A stretch of 64,000 nt of DNA from NCBI RefSeq assembly GCF_003363015.1, contig NZ_QRAP01000008.1, positions 124,001-188,000 on the forward strand, written 5' to 3'. Below are positions 10,794 to 21,700 of the stretch, one piece after another. The position numbers were made by a program, and so were the translations under genes. The stretch comes from Enterobacillus tribolii. GTDB lineage: Bacteria > Pseudomonadota > Gammaproteobacteria > Enterobacterales > Enterobacteriaceae. The notes beneath the pieces were generated by a model. That model had not been told where the DNA came from and made no database searches. It saw only the letters and a program-made list of their open reading frames with translations. Numbering within the stretch: the stretch's first letter is position 1; each line of letters opens with the position of its first letter.

Positions 10794-12077
10794 ATGGCTA
10801 ACAAAAAAGCGACGCTGGCGATAGGTTCCGAGAACATCGAACTTGATGTGCTATCCGGAACGCTCGGCAGCGAAGAAATCGATATCCGTGCACTAGGTTC
10901 CAAAGGCTATTTCACGTTCGACCCGGGGTTCACCTCCACTGCGTCCTGTGAATCAAAAATCACCTACATCGACGGCGACCAGGGGATCCTGCTGCATCGC
11001 GGCTTCCCCATCGATCAACTGGCTAACGAATCCACCTATCTTGAAGTCTGCTATATCCTGCTGTACGGCGAGCCGCCGACAGAGAAAGAGTTCAACACCT
11101 TCAAGACCACCGTTACCCGCCACACCATGATCCACGAGCAGATCACCCGTCTGTTCCACGGCTTCCGCCGCGACTCTCACCCGATGGCGGTCATGTGCGG
11201 CGTTACCGGCGCCCTGGCGGCGTTCTACCACGACTCCCTGGACGTCAACAACGAGCGCCACCGTGAAATCGCCGCGTTCCGTCTGCTGTCCAAAATGCCG
11301 ACGCTGGCCGCCATGTGTTACAAATACTCGCTGGGTCAGCCGTTTATCTACCCGCAGAACAACCTCTCCTATGCCGGTAACTTCCTGCATATGATGTTCG
11401 CCACGCCGTGTGAAGAGTACGTGGTTAACCCGGTGCTTGAGCGCGCGATGGACCGTATCCTGATCCTGCACGCCGACCATGAGCAGAACGCCTCTACCTC
11501 AACGGTGCGTACCGCCGGCTCTTCCGGCGCCAACCCGTTTGCCTGCATCGCGGCGGGCATCGCATCCCTGTGGGGGCCGGCACACGGCGGCGCTAACGAA
11601 GCAGCCCTGAAGATGCTGGAAGAAATCAGCAGCGTAGAGCACATCCCGGAATTCATCCGCCGCGCGAAAGACAAGAATGATTCTTTCCGCCTGATGGGCT
11701 TCGGCCACCGCGTCTATAAAAACTACGATCCGCGCGCTACCGTGATGCGTGAAACCTGCCATGAAGTGCTCAATGAACTGGGCATGAAAGATGATCTGCT
11801 GGAAGTGGCCATGGAGCTGGAACACATCGCTCTGCACGACCCGTACTTCATCGAGAAGAAACTCTACCCGAACGTAGACTTCTACTCCGGCATCATCCTG
11901 AAAGCGATGGGCATTCCGTCTTCCATGTTTACGGTGATCTTCGCCCTGGCGCGTACCGTCGGCTGGATCGCCCACTGGAATGAAATGCACGCCGACGGCA
12001 TCAAGATCGCCCGTCCGCGTCAGCTGTACACCGGCTACACCGAGCGTGAATTCAAATCCAATCTGAAGAAAGGCTGA
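10794..12077 (+). CDS. gltA: Citrate synthase (type II, hexameric)
   Basis: Condenses oxaloacetate and acetyl-CoA to citrate, the entry step of the TCA cycle. The 427 residues match E. coli GltA, including the N-terminal domain typical of the NADH-regulated hexameric type. Catalytic motifs are present: the histidine in [20 protein letters not shown], the second histidine in [14 protein letters not shown], and the aspartate region [10 protein letters not shown] strong ribosome-binding site (AAGGAG) precedes the ATG. It is divergent from sdhC, and a bidirectional terminator follows. Confidence 0.98.
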   Translation: MANKKATLAIGSENIELDVLSGTLGSEEIDIRALGSKGYFTFDPGFTSTASCESKITYIDGDQGILLHRGFPIDQLANESTYLEVCYILLYGEPPTEKEFNTFKTTVTRHTMIHEQITRLFHGFRRDSHPMAVMCGVTGALAAFYHDSLDVNNERHREIAAFRLLSKMPTLAAMCYKYSLGQPFIYPQNNLSYAGNFLHMMFATPCEEYVVNPVLERAMDRILILHADHEQNASTSTVRTAGSSGANPFACIAAGIASLWGPAHGGANEAALKMLEEISSVEHIPEFIRRAKDKNDSFRLMGFGHRVYKNYDPRATVMRETCHEVLNELGMKDDLLEVAMELEHIALHDPYFIEKKLYPNVDFYSGIILKAMGIPSSMFTVIFALARTVGWIAHWNEMHADGIKIARPRQLYTGYTEREFKSNLKKG

Positions 12078-12093
12078 TTGCGCTGAGAAATGC

Positions 12094-12124
12094 AAAAAGG
12101 GCGGATAATTATCCGCCCTTTTTT
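12094..12124. terminator. Bidirectional terminator between gltA and nei
   Basis: The stem GGGCGGATA / TATCCGCCC (12,099-12,118) is flanked by A5 on the left and T6 on the right, so it can end gltA on the plus strand and the nei operon on the minus strand. Confidence 0.92.
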
Positions 12125-12172
12125 ATCCGCCGTCCGATATTCTGATCAGTACATCATGTAACCGGTTACTGC

Positions 12173-12976
12173 TCAGCGCTGGCAGCCGGGGCACCAGTAA
12201 AACGGCCGCGACGACAGCATCGTTCTCACCACCATTTGCCCACAGCGTTCACAAGGTTCTCCCGCCCGGTGGAACACCCGGAACTGAAAGGTTGCGCCAT
12301 GATGGCCGCTGTCGCCCTCTTCTTCGTCCATCGTTCCGCGCGTGGCGTAAGAGAGACGGGGCACCGCCAGCAGGGCCGACGCCAGCCGTTCCAGCGCATC
12401 ATCGTCCAGATCCGCCGCCTTATGCTCCGGCGCCAGCGCCGCCTGCCATAAGATCTCCGAGCGCAGATAGTTTCCCAGGCCGGCCAGAAAGCGTTGATCG
12501 AGCAACAACCCGCCAAACTGCCGGCGGCGAAACGCGGGCGAAAGCAGCCGCTCTTTGACCTGAGCCTCCGTCAGCGTCATATCCAGAACGTCAGGGCCGA
12601 CGCGCTGCAAAAAGGGATGCTGCGCGATCTCTTCCCGCGGCCCGAGGGTGATATCCGAGGCGCTGAACAACAGAATCGCCCGATCATCAGTTTCCAGCCG
12701 TACCCGCAGGTCACGTTTGGTATCCGGCGTTTCACCGGGCGCCACGACCTTCCACACCCCGTAGAGCTGGTTGTGGCTGTACATGGTTAACCCGTTGGAG
12801 AAATGCGTCAGCAACGCCTTTCCGCGCGTTTCCATTGCATCAATACGACAACCGGTCAGGACATCCTGATAGTGTTTCAATTGTGGAAAAGCGAACCATA
12901 CCGTGGTCAGCGGTTTGCCGACCACGGCCTCCACCAGTTTATCCGCCGCACGACGGATCTCCGGACCTTCCGGCAT
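12173..12976 (-). CDS. nei: Endonuclease VIII (DNA glycosylase/AP lyase)
   Basis: Bifunctional base-excision-repair enzyme that removes oxidised pyrimidines. Two ATG codons stand in tandem (12,979 and 12,976). The second must be the functional one because the catalytic nucleophile is the proline exposed after Met removal, in [11 protein letters not shown], with the glutamate beside it. The C-terminal zinc finger C-x2-C-x16-C-x2-C (CERCG to CPGC) is intact, with the DNA-binding arginine in [12 protein letters not shown]. At 267 residues it is slightly longer than the 263 of E. coli, through an acidic insert (EEEGDSG). It lies 24 bp after pcp, at the end of the 5-oxoproline operon, as it follows ybgL in E. 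coli. Confidence 0.96.
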   Translation of the reverse strand: MPEGPEIRRAADKLVEAVVGKPLTTVWFAFPQLKHYQDVLTGCRIDAMETRGKALLTHFSNGLTMYSHNQLYGVWKVVAPGETPDTKRDLRVRLETDDRAILLFSASDITLGPREEIAQHPFLQRVGPDVLDMTLTEAQVKERLLSPAFRRRQFGGLLLDQRFLAGLGNYLRSEILWQAALAPEHKAADLDDDALERLASALLAVPRLSYATRGTMDEEEGDSGHHGATFQFRVFHRAGEPCERCGQMVVRTMLSSRPFYWCPGCQR

Positions 12977-13000
12977 CATGCCCTCCGAAAAAATTAACGG

Positions 13001-13648
13001 TCAGTGCGTCGTTCCTGCACCCAGGATTTGATCCGCTGGGTTATGCAGCGCCAGCCGGATCATACGCTCCAGCGCAGCAACCACGATCTCCGCCCCCATG
13101 CTGGGCGCGCCCGGATGGTTAGCCGCCTGTTCTGGCAAGTAGGGTATATGAATAAAACCGCCGCGCGCCGGATTTTGCGTGCTTTCCAGATAATTCAGCA
13201 GGCCGTACATCACGTGGTTACAAACGAAAGTCCCGGCGGTTTGCGACACCGATGCCGGAATGCCGGCTTCGCGCAGACCGTACGTCAGCGCTTTGATCGG
13301 CAGCGTGGCAAAATAAGCCGCCGGCCCGCCCTCCACCACCGGCGTATCGATAGGCTGATTGCCGGCGTTGTCGGGAATACGCGCATCATTGACGTTAATC
13401 GCCACACGTTCGACGGAGATGTCGCTACGTCCGCCGGCCTGCCCGACGCAGAAAACCAGCTCGGGGCAGAGCTCGTCAATCTGGGCGTACAGCGTCGTCA
13501 GCGAACCGCCGAATACGCAGGGAAGCTGGCGCGCGACCACGCGCGCGCCGTCGATCAGGCAGCCATCCAGCTCCTTCACCGCCTCCCATGAAGGATTCAC
13601 GCTTTCACCGCCAAAAGGCTCAAACGCCGTAACCAGTACCGTTTTCAT
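13001..13648 (-). CDS. pcp: Pyrrolidone-carboxylate peptidase (pyroglutamyl peptidase I)
   Basis: Cytosolic cysteine peptidase of family C15 that removes N-terminal 5-oxoproline from peptides. The 215 residues are the family norm. The N-terminal TAFEPFGG, the catalytic glutamate region, the cysteine motif [17 protein letters not shown] and the histidine motif [10 protein letters not shown] are all visible. The ATG at 13,648 follows AGGAGT; two in-frame GTG codons just before it are too close to that site. It is absent from the E. coli locus. Here it lies between DUF979 and nei, so the released 5-oxoproline would feed PxpABC encoded in the same operon. Confidence 0.95.
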   Translation of the reverse strand: MKTVLVTAFEPFGGESVNPSWEAVKELDGCLIDGARVVARQLPCVFGGSLTTLYAQIDELCPELVFCVGQAGGRSDISVERVAINVNDARIPDNAGNQPIDTPVVEGGPAAYFATLPIKALTYGLREAGIPASVSQTAGTFVCNHVMYGLLNYLESTQNPARGGFIHIPYLPEQAANHPGAPSMGAEIVVAALERMIRLALHNPADQILGAGTTH

Positions 13649-13657
13649 CACCACTCC

Positions 13658-14671
13658 TTACAGGAACATCAGGAAATACAGCAAGACGACGTTCGCCGCC
13701 AGCAACACCACGCCGGTAGGTACCTGCGCTTTGATTACCGCGTTTTTATCCGGCAGTTCCAGCAACGCGGCGGGCACGATATTGAAGTTCGCCGCCATCG
13801 GCGTCATCAGCGTACCGCAATAGCCGGAGAACATGCCAATAGCCGCCATCACCGCCGGGTTGCCCCCGTGTTGCAGCACCAGAATCGGAATGCCGATACC
13901 GGCGGTCACAATGGGGAAAGCAGCAAACGCATTCCCCATCACCATGGTCAGCAACGCCATGCCCAGCGCATACACCGCAACCGCGATAAAGCGGTTATCC
14001 ACCGCCAGGTAACTTTCCGTCAGGTGGGAAATCGCCGTGCCGACGCCGGCGGCGGTAAACAGCAGGCCGAGCGTCGCCAGGATCTGCGGCAGGATGAAGG
14101 CCCAGCCGATGGCGTCCAGCAGACGGCGCGCCTCCTGGATCGACTGCCCCGGCTGCTCGCCGGTCATGCGCAGCGCGATCAGCCAGCCGACAAGGCAGCC
14201 GATGGTCATGGAAAACAGGGTGATCAGCGTGGAGTGATTGCCTTCGCCGAACAAACGTTGCGCCAGTCCCGGCACATAGCTGAACAGCAGAACCCCCACC
14301 ACGGTAACGACAGGAATCGCCAGCGCCGGCAGGAACAGACGGTTGCCCAAACGCTGCGCGCTCTCCTTACGTTCTTCCGCGCTGCGCTGATGGTAGCTGC
14401 CCAGCCGTACGCCGCCGAAGCCGGCGATCAGCCCCATAAGCACCACCAGTACGCCCACGCCGATATTCAGCATTCGCTTGCCGTTTTCCGCGCCGCCGAT
14501 GGCGTCCATCCAGCGATAAGTCCAGTCGCCGACCAAAAAGATCAGGGCGTATAACCCCCAGAACAGCCCGGTGGTCAAACGACGCGGATTGGCTTTGTCC
14601 TGCCAGGACATCATCGCCACAATCAGCAGGATCACGCCCGCGATGGTATATAAATATTGTTGCTGGAACAT
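13658..14671 (-). CDS. DUF979 family membrane protein
   Basis: Polytopic inner-membrane protein of 337 residues with about nine to ten hydrophobic segments. The family has no proven activity that I know of. It starts 1 bp after the DUF969 stop, and the two families habitually occur as neighbours. With pxpBCA and pcp around them, the pair probably forms a transporter for 5-oxoproline or pyroglutamyl compounds. This is an inference from context and membrane topology only. Confidence 0.88.
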   Translation of the reverse strand: MFQQQYLYTIAGVILLIVAMMSWQDKANPRRLTTGLFWGLYALIFLVGDWTYRWMDAIGGAENGKRMLNIGVGVLVVLMGLIAGFGGVRLGSYHQRSAEERKESAQRLGNRLFLPALAIPVVTVVGVLLFSYVPGLAQRLFGEGNHSTLITLFSMTIGCLVGWLIALRMTGEQPGQSIQEARRLLDAIGWAFILPQILATLGLLFTAAGVGTAISHLTESYLAVDNRFIAVAVYALGMALLTMVMGNAFAAFPIVTAGIGIPILVLQHGGNPAVMAAIGMFSGYCGTLMTPMAANFNIVPAALLELPDKNAVIKAQVPTGVVLLAANVVLLYFLMFL

Positions 14672-14672
14672 A

Positions 14673-15401
14673 TTACTCTCCTCCCTGCTTTTTCAGCGCC
14701 TGTTGGTTCAGGCCGCTCAGCTCGGCCGCGATGCGGCGATCGAGGCGGCGCAGGCGGAAGGCATGGATCAGGAAGGCGCACACGGCGGTCGGAATCCCCC
14801 ACAGGGCAATGTGCAGCGGTTCCGTCTGAATCCCGCCGGACTCCAGCATGAAGTTATGCATAAAGATGATCGCACCGAAGGCGACGAAAATGTCCTCGCC
14901 GAAAAACAGGCCGACGTTGTCAGTCGCGGCGGACATCGCACGCAGGCGGTAGCGCACGTCGGCCGGCAGCTCGCCGTAACGGTTTTCCGTCGCCCCTTCC
15001 GCCATCGGCGCCAGCAGCGGGCGCACCATCTGCGGATGGCCGCCCAGGCTGGTTAACCCCAGCGCCGCGCTGACCTCACGCACGAACAGATAGACAATCA
15101 GCAAACGTCCCGCCGTGGCGCTTTTGATATGCGCAATCCACGCCTGAGCCCGCTCCTTGAGACCAAACCGCTCCAACAGGCCGATAACGGCCAGCGGCAA
15201 TAACAGGATCAGGGGGAGATTACGCGTGTTAAGAAAGCCGGAGCCCAGCTTTTCCAGAATGTCCGCCAACGGAAGGTGTGCGGCAATCCCGGTCACAAAA
15301 CCGGCGACGATCACCACCAGCACCGGGTTAAACCGCAGCAGGAAGCCGACGACAATCGCGGCGATCCCCAGTAACGGCCATAGATTCACAATGTCCTGCA
15401 T
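14673..15401 (-). CDS. DUF969 family membrane protein
   Basis: Membrane protein of 242 residues with several transmembrane segments and a conserved central stretch (VREVSAALGLTSLGGHPQMVRPL; AATDNVGLFFGEDIF). It is the partner of the downstream DUF979 protein. ATG with AGGAGA upstream supports the start. It follows pxpA by 73 bp. The likely role is transport of 5-oxoproline or related substrates, inferred from the operon. Confidence 0.88.
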   Translation of the reverse strand: MQDIVNLWPLLGIAAIVVGFLLRFNPVLVVIVAGFVTGIAAHLPLADILEKLGSGFLNTRNLPLILLLPLAVIGLLERFGLKERAQAWIAHIKSATAGRLLIVYLFVREVSAALGLTSLGGHPQMVRPLLAPMAEGATENRYGELPADVRYRLRAMSAATDNVGLFFGEDIFVAFGAIIFMHNFMLESGGIQTEPLHIALWGIPTAVCAFLIHAFRLRRLDRRIAAELSGLNQQALKKQGGE

Positions 15402-15474
15402 AGACGATTTCTCCTGTGTCTGTCATGGGCGCGCAGAAAACGGCGCCCGAAAAATGAGGTAATGCCTGTCGTGA

Positions 15475-16212
15475 TCAGTCTGCGCTGATTTCAATCTGAT
15501 GATGTAAAAAGCTTTCTCTCAGGCGGCGGGCAAAGGCCAGGGCATGCTCCCCGTCGCCATGCAGGCACACGGTATCCGCCCGCACCGGCACCCAGTCGCC
15601 GTTAACCGCCCTGACCCGCCCGTCGCGGACCATGCTCAGGGTTTGCGCCAGCGCCTGCTCTTCATTTTCAATCAATGCGCCCGGCTGGCCGCGCGTCACC
15701 AGCGAACCGTCCGGGTTGTATCCCCGGTCGGCAAACACTTCCTGCCACACCGTCAGCCCCTGCGCCTGACCTTGCGTAATCAGTTCGCTGCCTGCCAGCC
15801 CGACCAGCCGCAGCGACGGATCAAAATCCAGCACCGCGCGCGCCACGGCGGCAGCCAGTGCTTTTTCCGCCGCGGCCTGGTTATACAGCATGCCATGCGG
15901 CTTAACGTGGCGCATTCTGACGCCCGCGGCCGTGCAGTGCCGGTTCAGCGCGTGCAGTTGTTCGGTAACCAGCTGATAAACTTCATCAGGCGGCAGCGTC
16001 ATACGGGTACGGCCGAAATTGGCGCGATCCGGAAAACTGGGATGCGCACCGACCGCTACGTTCAGCTCGCGCGCCCACGCCACGGACTGGCGCATGGTTT
16101 CATCGTCGCCGGCATGAAAACCGCAGGCGATATTGGCGGAGCTGATGAGCTTGAGCAACTCATAATCGTGGGGGCAGCCTTCCCCCAGATCGGCATTCAG
16201 ATCAATCGTCAT
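15475..16212 (-). CDS. pxpA: 5-oxoprolinase subunit A (LamB/YcsF family)
   Basis: One of three subunits of the prokaryotic ATP-dependent 5-oxoprolinase, which opens 5-oxo-L-proline to glutamate. The 245 residues show the family signature at the N-terminus ([35 protein letters not shown]) and conserved metal/substrate histidines ([23 protein letters not shown]). Its ATG overlaps the pxpC end by 11 nt. This gene is ybgL in older E. coli naming. Confidence 0.96.
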   Translation of the reverse strand: MTIDLNADLGEGCPHDYELLKLISSANIACGFHAGDDETMRQSVAWARELNVAVGAHPSFPDRANFGRTRMTLPPDEVYQLVTEQLHALNRHCTAAGVRMRHVKPHGMLYNQAAAEKALAAAVARAVLDFDPSLRLVGLAGSELITQGQAQGLTVWQEVFADRGYNPDGSLVTRGQPGALIENEEQALAQTLSMVRDGRVRAVNGDWVPVRADTVCLHGDGEHALAFARRLRESFLHHQIEISAD

Positions 16213-17131
16213 GTAACCCCCTGGATAACTGTTGCAGATAGCGCCGCTGCTCCGCGTAAGCCCGCCGGGCTTCGTCCAGGGTGCTGGGAACGAAATGCAC
16301 GTACTCCCCCAAGCGGAGCTGCGCCAGATGATACAAATCGGCTTCGATCACGCAGGCGATGCGGGGATATCCGCCGGTGGTCTGCGCGTCGGCCATCAGG
16401 ATAATCGGCTGGCCATTATGGGGAACCTGCACCACGCCGGGAAGCAGGCCATGGGAGAACATTTCCCGCTGACTTTCGCGCTGCAATACGTGCCCTGTCA
16501 GACGATACCCCATACGGTTGCTCTGCGGGCTGACGCGCCAGGGCGTACGCCAGAACGCATCCTGATCCCGCTCGCTGAATTCATGGTACTCCGGCCCCGG
16601 CAATGCCCGCACCCGGTTGCCGAACAACATTTGCTTAATGCCGCGCGATTTCACCGGTAAACGCCGCGCCTTCCCCAAAGGCAGGCGATCGCCGTCGCGC
16701 AGAACCCGTCCCTCATGACCACCGAACGCCGCTTTCAGATCGGTGCTGCGTGAGCCAAGGATATTCGCAACGTCGATACCGCCGCTGACGGCCAGGTAAC
16801 TGCGCATGCCGCTGTGCGGCATACCCAGCGTCAGACGCTGGCCCGCCCGCACCGGGTAGCACCAGCCGGTCCACAGCGTTTGATCGTCAAGACGGGCCGA
16901 GCAGCCCGCGCCGGTCAGGGCGATCCAGCAGGGCTTGCTGAACGCGATCACGCACTGCCCCAGCGTAATCTCCAGGCCGGCCTCATCGCCCTCGTTGCCC
17001 ACCAGCAGATTGGCGCTCCACAATGCCTGCGAGTCCAGCGCGCCGCCCTGGCTGATCCCCAACCGCCGCAGCCCGGTGCGCCCCTGATCCTGAACGGTCG
17101 TTTGCAGACCGGCACGAACAATGGTCAGCAT
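16202..17131 (-). CDS. pxpC: 5-oxoprolinase subunit C (biotin-dependent carboxyltransferase-like)
   Basis: 309-residue protein of the KipA/AHS2 family (ybgK in E. coli), which works with PxpB and PxpA in 5-oxoproline hydrolysis. It begins with the usual [18 protein letters not shown] and contains [14 protein letters not shown] and the C-terminal [19 protein letters not shown]. It overlaps pxpB by 7 nt and pxpA by 11 nt, so expression of all three subunits should be coupled. Confidence 0.96.
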   Translation of the reverse strand: MLTIVRAGLQTTVQDQGRTGLRRLGISQGGALDSQALWSANLLVGNEGDEAGLEITLGQCVIAFSKPCWIALTGAGCSARLDDQTLWTGWCYPVRAGQRLTLGMPHSGMRSYLAVSGGIDVANILGSRSTDLKAAFGGHEGRVLRDGDRLPLGKARRLPVKSRGIKQMLFGNRVRALPGPEYHEFSERDQDAFWRTPWRVSPQSNRMGYRLTGHVLQRESQREMFSHGLLPGVVQVPHNGQPIILMADAQTTGGYPRIACVIEADLYHLAQLRLGEYVHFVPSTLDEARRAYAEQRRYLQQLSRGLHDD

Positions 17132-17781
17132 ACGCCCTCCTTTTGCGGTACGAAACGCACGTTGTCGCCCGGCCGCAGCAGCGTGGGAGGAAACTCATTC
17201 GGGTTGAACAGCGCCAGCGGCGTGCGGCCGATAATCTGCCAGCCTCCCGGCGTTACCAGCGGGTAAATGCCGGTCTGCGCGCCGCCGATGCCGACCGAAC
17301 CCTGCGCCACGCTGAGGCGGGGCTCACTGCGGCGCGGCGCATGCAGAGCATCCGGCAATCCGCCGAGGTAGGCGAACCCCGGCTGAAAACCGAGGAAAAA
17401 AACCACATAAGGCGCCGCGCTGTGCTGCTCGACCACCTGTTTCGGCGTCATGCCGCACAGTTGCGCCACTTCTTCCAGATCCGGACCGAATTCGCCGCCA
17501 TAGGTGACCGGGATCATCACGTCACGCACCTCCGGTACCTGTACTTCACTCTCTTCCCACCAACCTTGCAGCTTATCCAGTGCATCAAGCGGATCGGTCT
17601 GCGTAGTTTCAAGCAGAAGGGTAATGTTATTCATACCGGGAATGACTTCACGCACGTCGGGATGGTGAATTAAACGCTCGGTCAACACCCAGATGCGCTG
17701 CTGACTCTCCAGCGACAACGGGGGTTCCAGCTCTAATACGGCGGCGCGCTCACCCAGCAGATAACATCGTGCTCTTTGCAC
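17125..17781 (-). CDS. pxpB: 5-oxoprolinase subunit B (KipI/AHS1 family)
   Basis: 218 residues, the same length as E. coli PxpB (YbgJ), starting [21 protein letters not shown]. The first codon is GTG, preceded by a GGAGGGG ribosome-binding site. The family motifs [21 protein letters not shown] and [21 protein letters not shown] are intact. It is the first gene of the pxpB-pxpC-pxpA-DUF969-DUF979-pcp-nei operon. It is adjacent to ybgI in E. coli but is separated from it here by yjdM and a helicase gene. Confidence 0.96.
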   Translation of the reverse strand: MQRARCYLLGERAAVLELEPPLSLESQQRIWVLTERLIHHPDVREVIPGMNNITLLLETTQTDPLDALDKLQGWWEESEVQVPEVRDVMIPVTYGGEFGPDLEEVAQLCGMTPKQVVEQHSAAPYVVFFLGFQPGFAYLGGLPDALHAPRRSEPRLSVAQGSVGIGGAQTGIYPLVTPGGWQIIGRTPLALFNPNEFPPTLLRPGDNVRFVPQKEGVC

Positions 17782-17835
17782 TTTCCCCTCCTACGCATGG
17801 AAATTCAGCTAATTGATAAATCTGACCGAAATCAA

Positions 17836-17865
17836 TTTATGCGGGTTAACCTAACCCACTGTCAA
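17836..17865 (-). promoter_or_regulatory. pxp operon promoter with palindromic operator in the spacer
   Basis: On the minus strand a perfect -35 TTGACA (17,860-17,865) lies 18 bp from CATAAA (17,836-17,841). The spacer is filled by the inverted repeat GGGTTA-ACC-TAACCC (17,843-17,857). A factor bound there would cover both promoter elements, so repression is the simplest reading. The start would be near 17,829, about 48 nt before the pxpB GTG. Confidence 0.55.
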
Positions 17866-18120
17866 TAGTCACGTCTGGGTAAAGTATGAATGAACGCCTG
17901 ACTTCCAATCTGCATCAATGCGGGGAAAAAGCCCGTTGGGCAGTCATAATGACGTTCATTTTCATGAGATTTACGCAGTATTGTCTGCGTTATGTCGATA
18001 TGTAAGAAATTAATTAATTTATGAATTACAAATCAATTCGTTAAAAATAAAAACAGCACAAATCCCGGAATAGGAAAGCCGCCGGCGGAACAAAGCATAT
18101 CCCCACTTTAAGATTGTGTG

Positions 18121-18126
18121 TATAAT
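18121..18126 (+). promoter_or_regulatory. yjdM -10 element
   Basis: A consensus TATAAT lies 87 bases upstream of the yjdM ATG. No good -35 hexamer is found at 16-18 bp, so an activator or a divergent -35 may be used. Confidence 0.5.
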
Positions 18127-18212
18127 CCCCCGCCTGTTACTGACATAAGTCTGCCTTTTCCCTCAAACCAACAGATACGGCGCAGACATTACTGATTTCT
18201 TTTGGAGGCGAC

Positions 18213-18551
18213 ATGCAAACTTTACCTCATTGCCCTCAGTGCAATTCTGAATACACCTATGAAGATCACAACATGTTCGTCTGCCCGGAGTGCGCCCATG
18301 AGTGGGACATGAACGCCGCCAGCGAAGACGACGACGGGCTGATTGTGAAGGATGCCAACGGCAATCTGCTGAGCGACGGGGATTCCGTCACCGTGATCAA
18401 AGATCTGAAGGTGAAGGGAAGCTCTAGCATGCTGAAAATCGGCACCAAGGTGAAAAACATCCGCCTGGTTGAAGGCGATCACAATATCGACTGCAAAATC
18501 GACGGCTTCGGGCCGATGAAGCTGAAGTCGGAATTTGTGAAGAAAAGCTGA
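18213..18551 (+). CDS. yjdM: YjdM/PhnA family zinc-ribbon protein
   Basis: 112-residue cytoplasmic protein with an N-terminal zinc ribbon (CPQC-x15-CPEC) followed by a KOW/SH3-like beta domain ([23 protein letters not shown]). It belongs to the family once named PhnA for its place near the E. coli phn genes; a role in phosphonate use is not established. A strong TGGAGG site precedes the ATG, and a consensus -10 lies upstream. In E. coli this gene is elsewhere on the chromosome, so its place between pxpB and ybgI is lineage-specific. Confidence 0.93.
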   Translation: MQTLPHCPQCNSEYTYEDHNMFVCPECAHEWDMNAASEDDDGLIVKDANGNLLSDGDSVTVIKDLKVKGSSSMLKIGTKVKNIRLVEGDHNIDCKIDGFGPMKLKSEFVKKS

Positions 18552-18704
18552 GTACAGCCAGTCTCAGGCGCTGTTTCATTAATCAATTTCACGTTGCTTA
18601 TATGTTAGCCTGATAGACAATTTCCGTTACCAGCCTACAAAACCACCAACAATTGCGGTACTCTGACGCTCTGGATCCTGTTGAAAAATAATCACAGAGC
18701 TAAG

Positions 18705-21700
18705 ATGGCCGCAACCTCTCTTCCTTATGACATCCTCCGTGCATGGCAGCGTATAGAGTTCTTCCAGCCCTATACTCTTGAGAAAAAAGATACAGGGAGC
18801 TTATGTATTTCGCTGCCGGATCTACAAACATCGGGAGATAAACAACTCCCATGGCTTTCTTCATCTGTTCGCCAGCATAATCATATTTCGGAAAAGAAAG
18901 TCCTCTATAACCTGTATATCGGTTTGTTCGAAAAATCCGTTGCCAATGAGATAAGCCAACAAGTGCTTGGTACGTCGGCGGAAGAACGTGATGCCGAAGA
19001 GTTAGCGCAGCGTCTTGATACAGAAGGTACAACCTGCTTTGCCAAAATCCCGTTGAATCATGAGGGAACGCCGGATTTAGAGCAATTTTCGATCAGCGCT
19101 CTCCCCTGGGCATTGGGCCATTTGCGCAGCGAAAGATTTGACCAGCTTGAACCGCAGATTTTTTCCGCGGCCTGTAATCAACTGAAAAACTCCCTTGATA
19201 ACTTCCGTAATTCGCTCAGACCCGTGCGGGAGAATGGCCTGCCGGTATTGCGGGCCGAAAACATCCTGACATTGATGCTGACGATTTTGACAGGCTGGGC
19301 CGACTTTTCACCCCAATGGCAATGCGCTGTACGGGTAGACTGGCTGGAGCCCATCGACGGTAAAACGCGGGATAGCGAAGAGGCGCCGTTTCAATCTGGA
19401 GATCGTACTGAAACCGACGAGGAGACAGAAGGACCAAACAAGGAGTTCGCTCTCCCCATCCTGAACAGTTTCTTTTTGGAAGACATCGGCTACGCAGCGG
19501 CCGATCTCCAGCGGGGTAGAGAAAATAAGGCTCTCAGCACCTACCTTTCCCGCACCACGTCACGAAAACCCGACTTATATTTGCAGGAAGGCCTTCCTTC
19601 CATCATCAATAATCTTCATCCATCAAAAATGCCGCTCGGGCGTTGGCCCTCGGAGCCAAAACACGCCATGTCGCTGATGCAGCAGTTCGCTATTAATACG
19701 GCCGTGGAGGAGCTTGCCGATGGCGGACTGCTTTCCGTTAACGGCCCTCCCGGCACGGGGAAAACGACTCTGTTGCGCGATTTGGTGGCACACAATATTG
19801 TTGAGCGGGCGACCATTCTCGCCAGTTTTGAAAATGCCGGGGACACGCTGGACAACGAAGGTTTTATCGTCAGCAAGCTGACGGGGTTCGAAATGGTGGT
19901 GGCCTCCTCCAATAATGCTGCTGTGGAGAACATCTCAAAAGAACTGCCACAAAAGACATCGTTGGCCGAAGAGTTTCGTTCGCTCGATTTTCTGGCTCCC
20001 ATCGCAAACCAGATGGCGGCGGAAAAATATCCGCCAAGTCAGCGCAAAAAAGAGGAAGGCGTTAAAGAACACCATATCTTTAAGAAGCTGGAAGATAAAA
20101 AGCAGTGCTGGGGGCTGATATCCGCCGCGTTAGGCAATAAAGGCAACCGCAAGAACTTCACGCAACGATTCTTCTTTGATGAACATTTTCTGCGAAATAC
20201 CGGGAAAGAAACATCACGTCCCACGGATGAAAATTTTCTCAACCTGTGGCGCTGGCGGTTCCTTCATGACGCCACCCCCTTTAGCACGGCCAAAAAACGC
20301 TTTTCCGATTGTCTGGAGCAAACACAGCGATTACGGCAGCAACTGGAAACCTTTGCCGATTTACTGAATGACGGAACGCTGGAAAACCAGATCCGGCATG
20401 CGAGGCAACAACAGCAAGATCTTGAAAATGCCCCCTTCGGGTGGCTAAAACGCCTTATAAGCCACAAACACCGGCAATCCTTGCTGACATCCAAAAATAC
20501 GCTGCAGAGACTTATGGAGCAACAAACTGCTGACAAGCGTAATTTGCAGACACTTAAACAGATTTTCCCGGATATCAAGTTACCTGATGAAAATCAGAAG
20601 ATTAACGATGCCGGACTACAGCGGATCGCATTATGGCAAAACGAACAAATCAACCGTCAGCGGGCCAAACTGTTCGTTGAAGCAATGAATCTTCATCAGG
20701 CCTGGCTTTATGAGGTAATGAAAACGGCAGATGCTTTTTCAAAATTCAGCCGGAATCTCAATACGTTCCTGAAATCTCCCCATCTCGAACCGTCCCCGCT
20801 GCGCTGGTGGCAAACGCTGTTTATGTTTGTTCCGGTCATATCAACAACCTTCGCATCCCTGGGGCGAATGTTTCATGGCGTACACGGTGGAGAACTGGGC
20901 TGGCTGATGATTGACGAAGCCGGACAGGCGCCGCCGTCGCAGGCTGTTGGAGGGATCTGGCGCGCCAAACGGGTATTGGTTGTCGGCGACCCATTACAAA
21001 TTGAACCCGTTTTTACCGCTTCACCGCCGCTGGTTACCCGCCTCTGCCAGGATATCTTGCGGGACGACGATCACGTGAAGGCATGGAACCCCGGTTTGCT
21101 GTCGGTTCAACAGGTTGCCGATCGGGCCAATCGCTGGGGATGTCAATTAACGGTGATGAATCATCCAATCTGGATCGGCATCCCTCTGTGGGTGCATCGC
21201 CGCTGTATTGAGCCTATGTTTAGCCTCGCCAACCAAATCGCTTATGAAGGACGAATGATCCACGGTGCCGAGGCGGATAAAATTCAGCCTCAGCCAATAA
21301 ATCATGTTCTGGAAAACCACTGGCAGGCGTCCGTTGGCGGACGGGCGGAGAAGCAATATCGCGACAGCCACGGCCAGGATTTACTCAGGCTGCTGGATCA
21401 GCTACTTGTCGCTGGCGTAGCACTTCAGTCCATTTACGTAATCACGCCGTTTAAAGCGGTCAAGTATGCCTTATGCGAACTGCTGGAGAAACGCGCTCTG
21501 GCGGCCTGGCGTCAATCCTCACCATCAATAAAATCCAAAGAGCTTGCTACATGGCGGCAAAAATGCGTCGGCACAGTGCATACATTTCAGGGCAAGGAAA
21601 ACGACGTCGTTATTTTCGTGCTGGGCTGCGATAAAGATAACAACGGCGGCGCCCACTGGGCAGCCAGCAAGCCCAACTTACTGAACGTTGCGCTTACCCG

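Larger units (their letters stand above)
17782..18212. other. Divergent promoter region pxpB / yjdM
   Basis: These 431 bp hold no gene. They carry a candidate pxpB promoter with an internal palindrome (17,836-17,865) and a perfect -10 hexamer for yjdM (18,121-18,126). The middle part is AT-rich and otherwise unremarkable. Confidence 0.7.
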
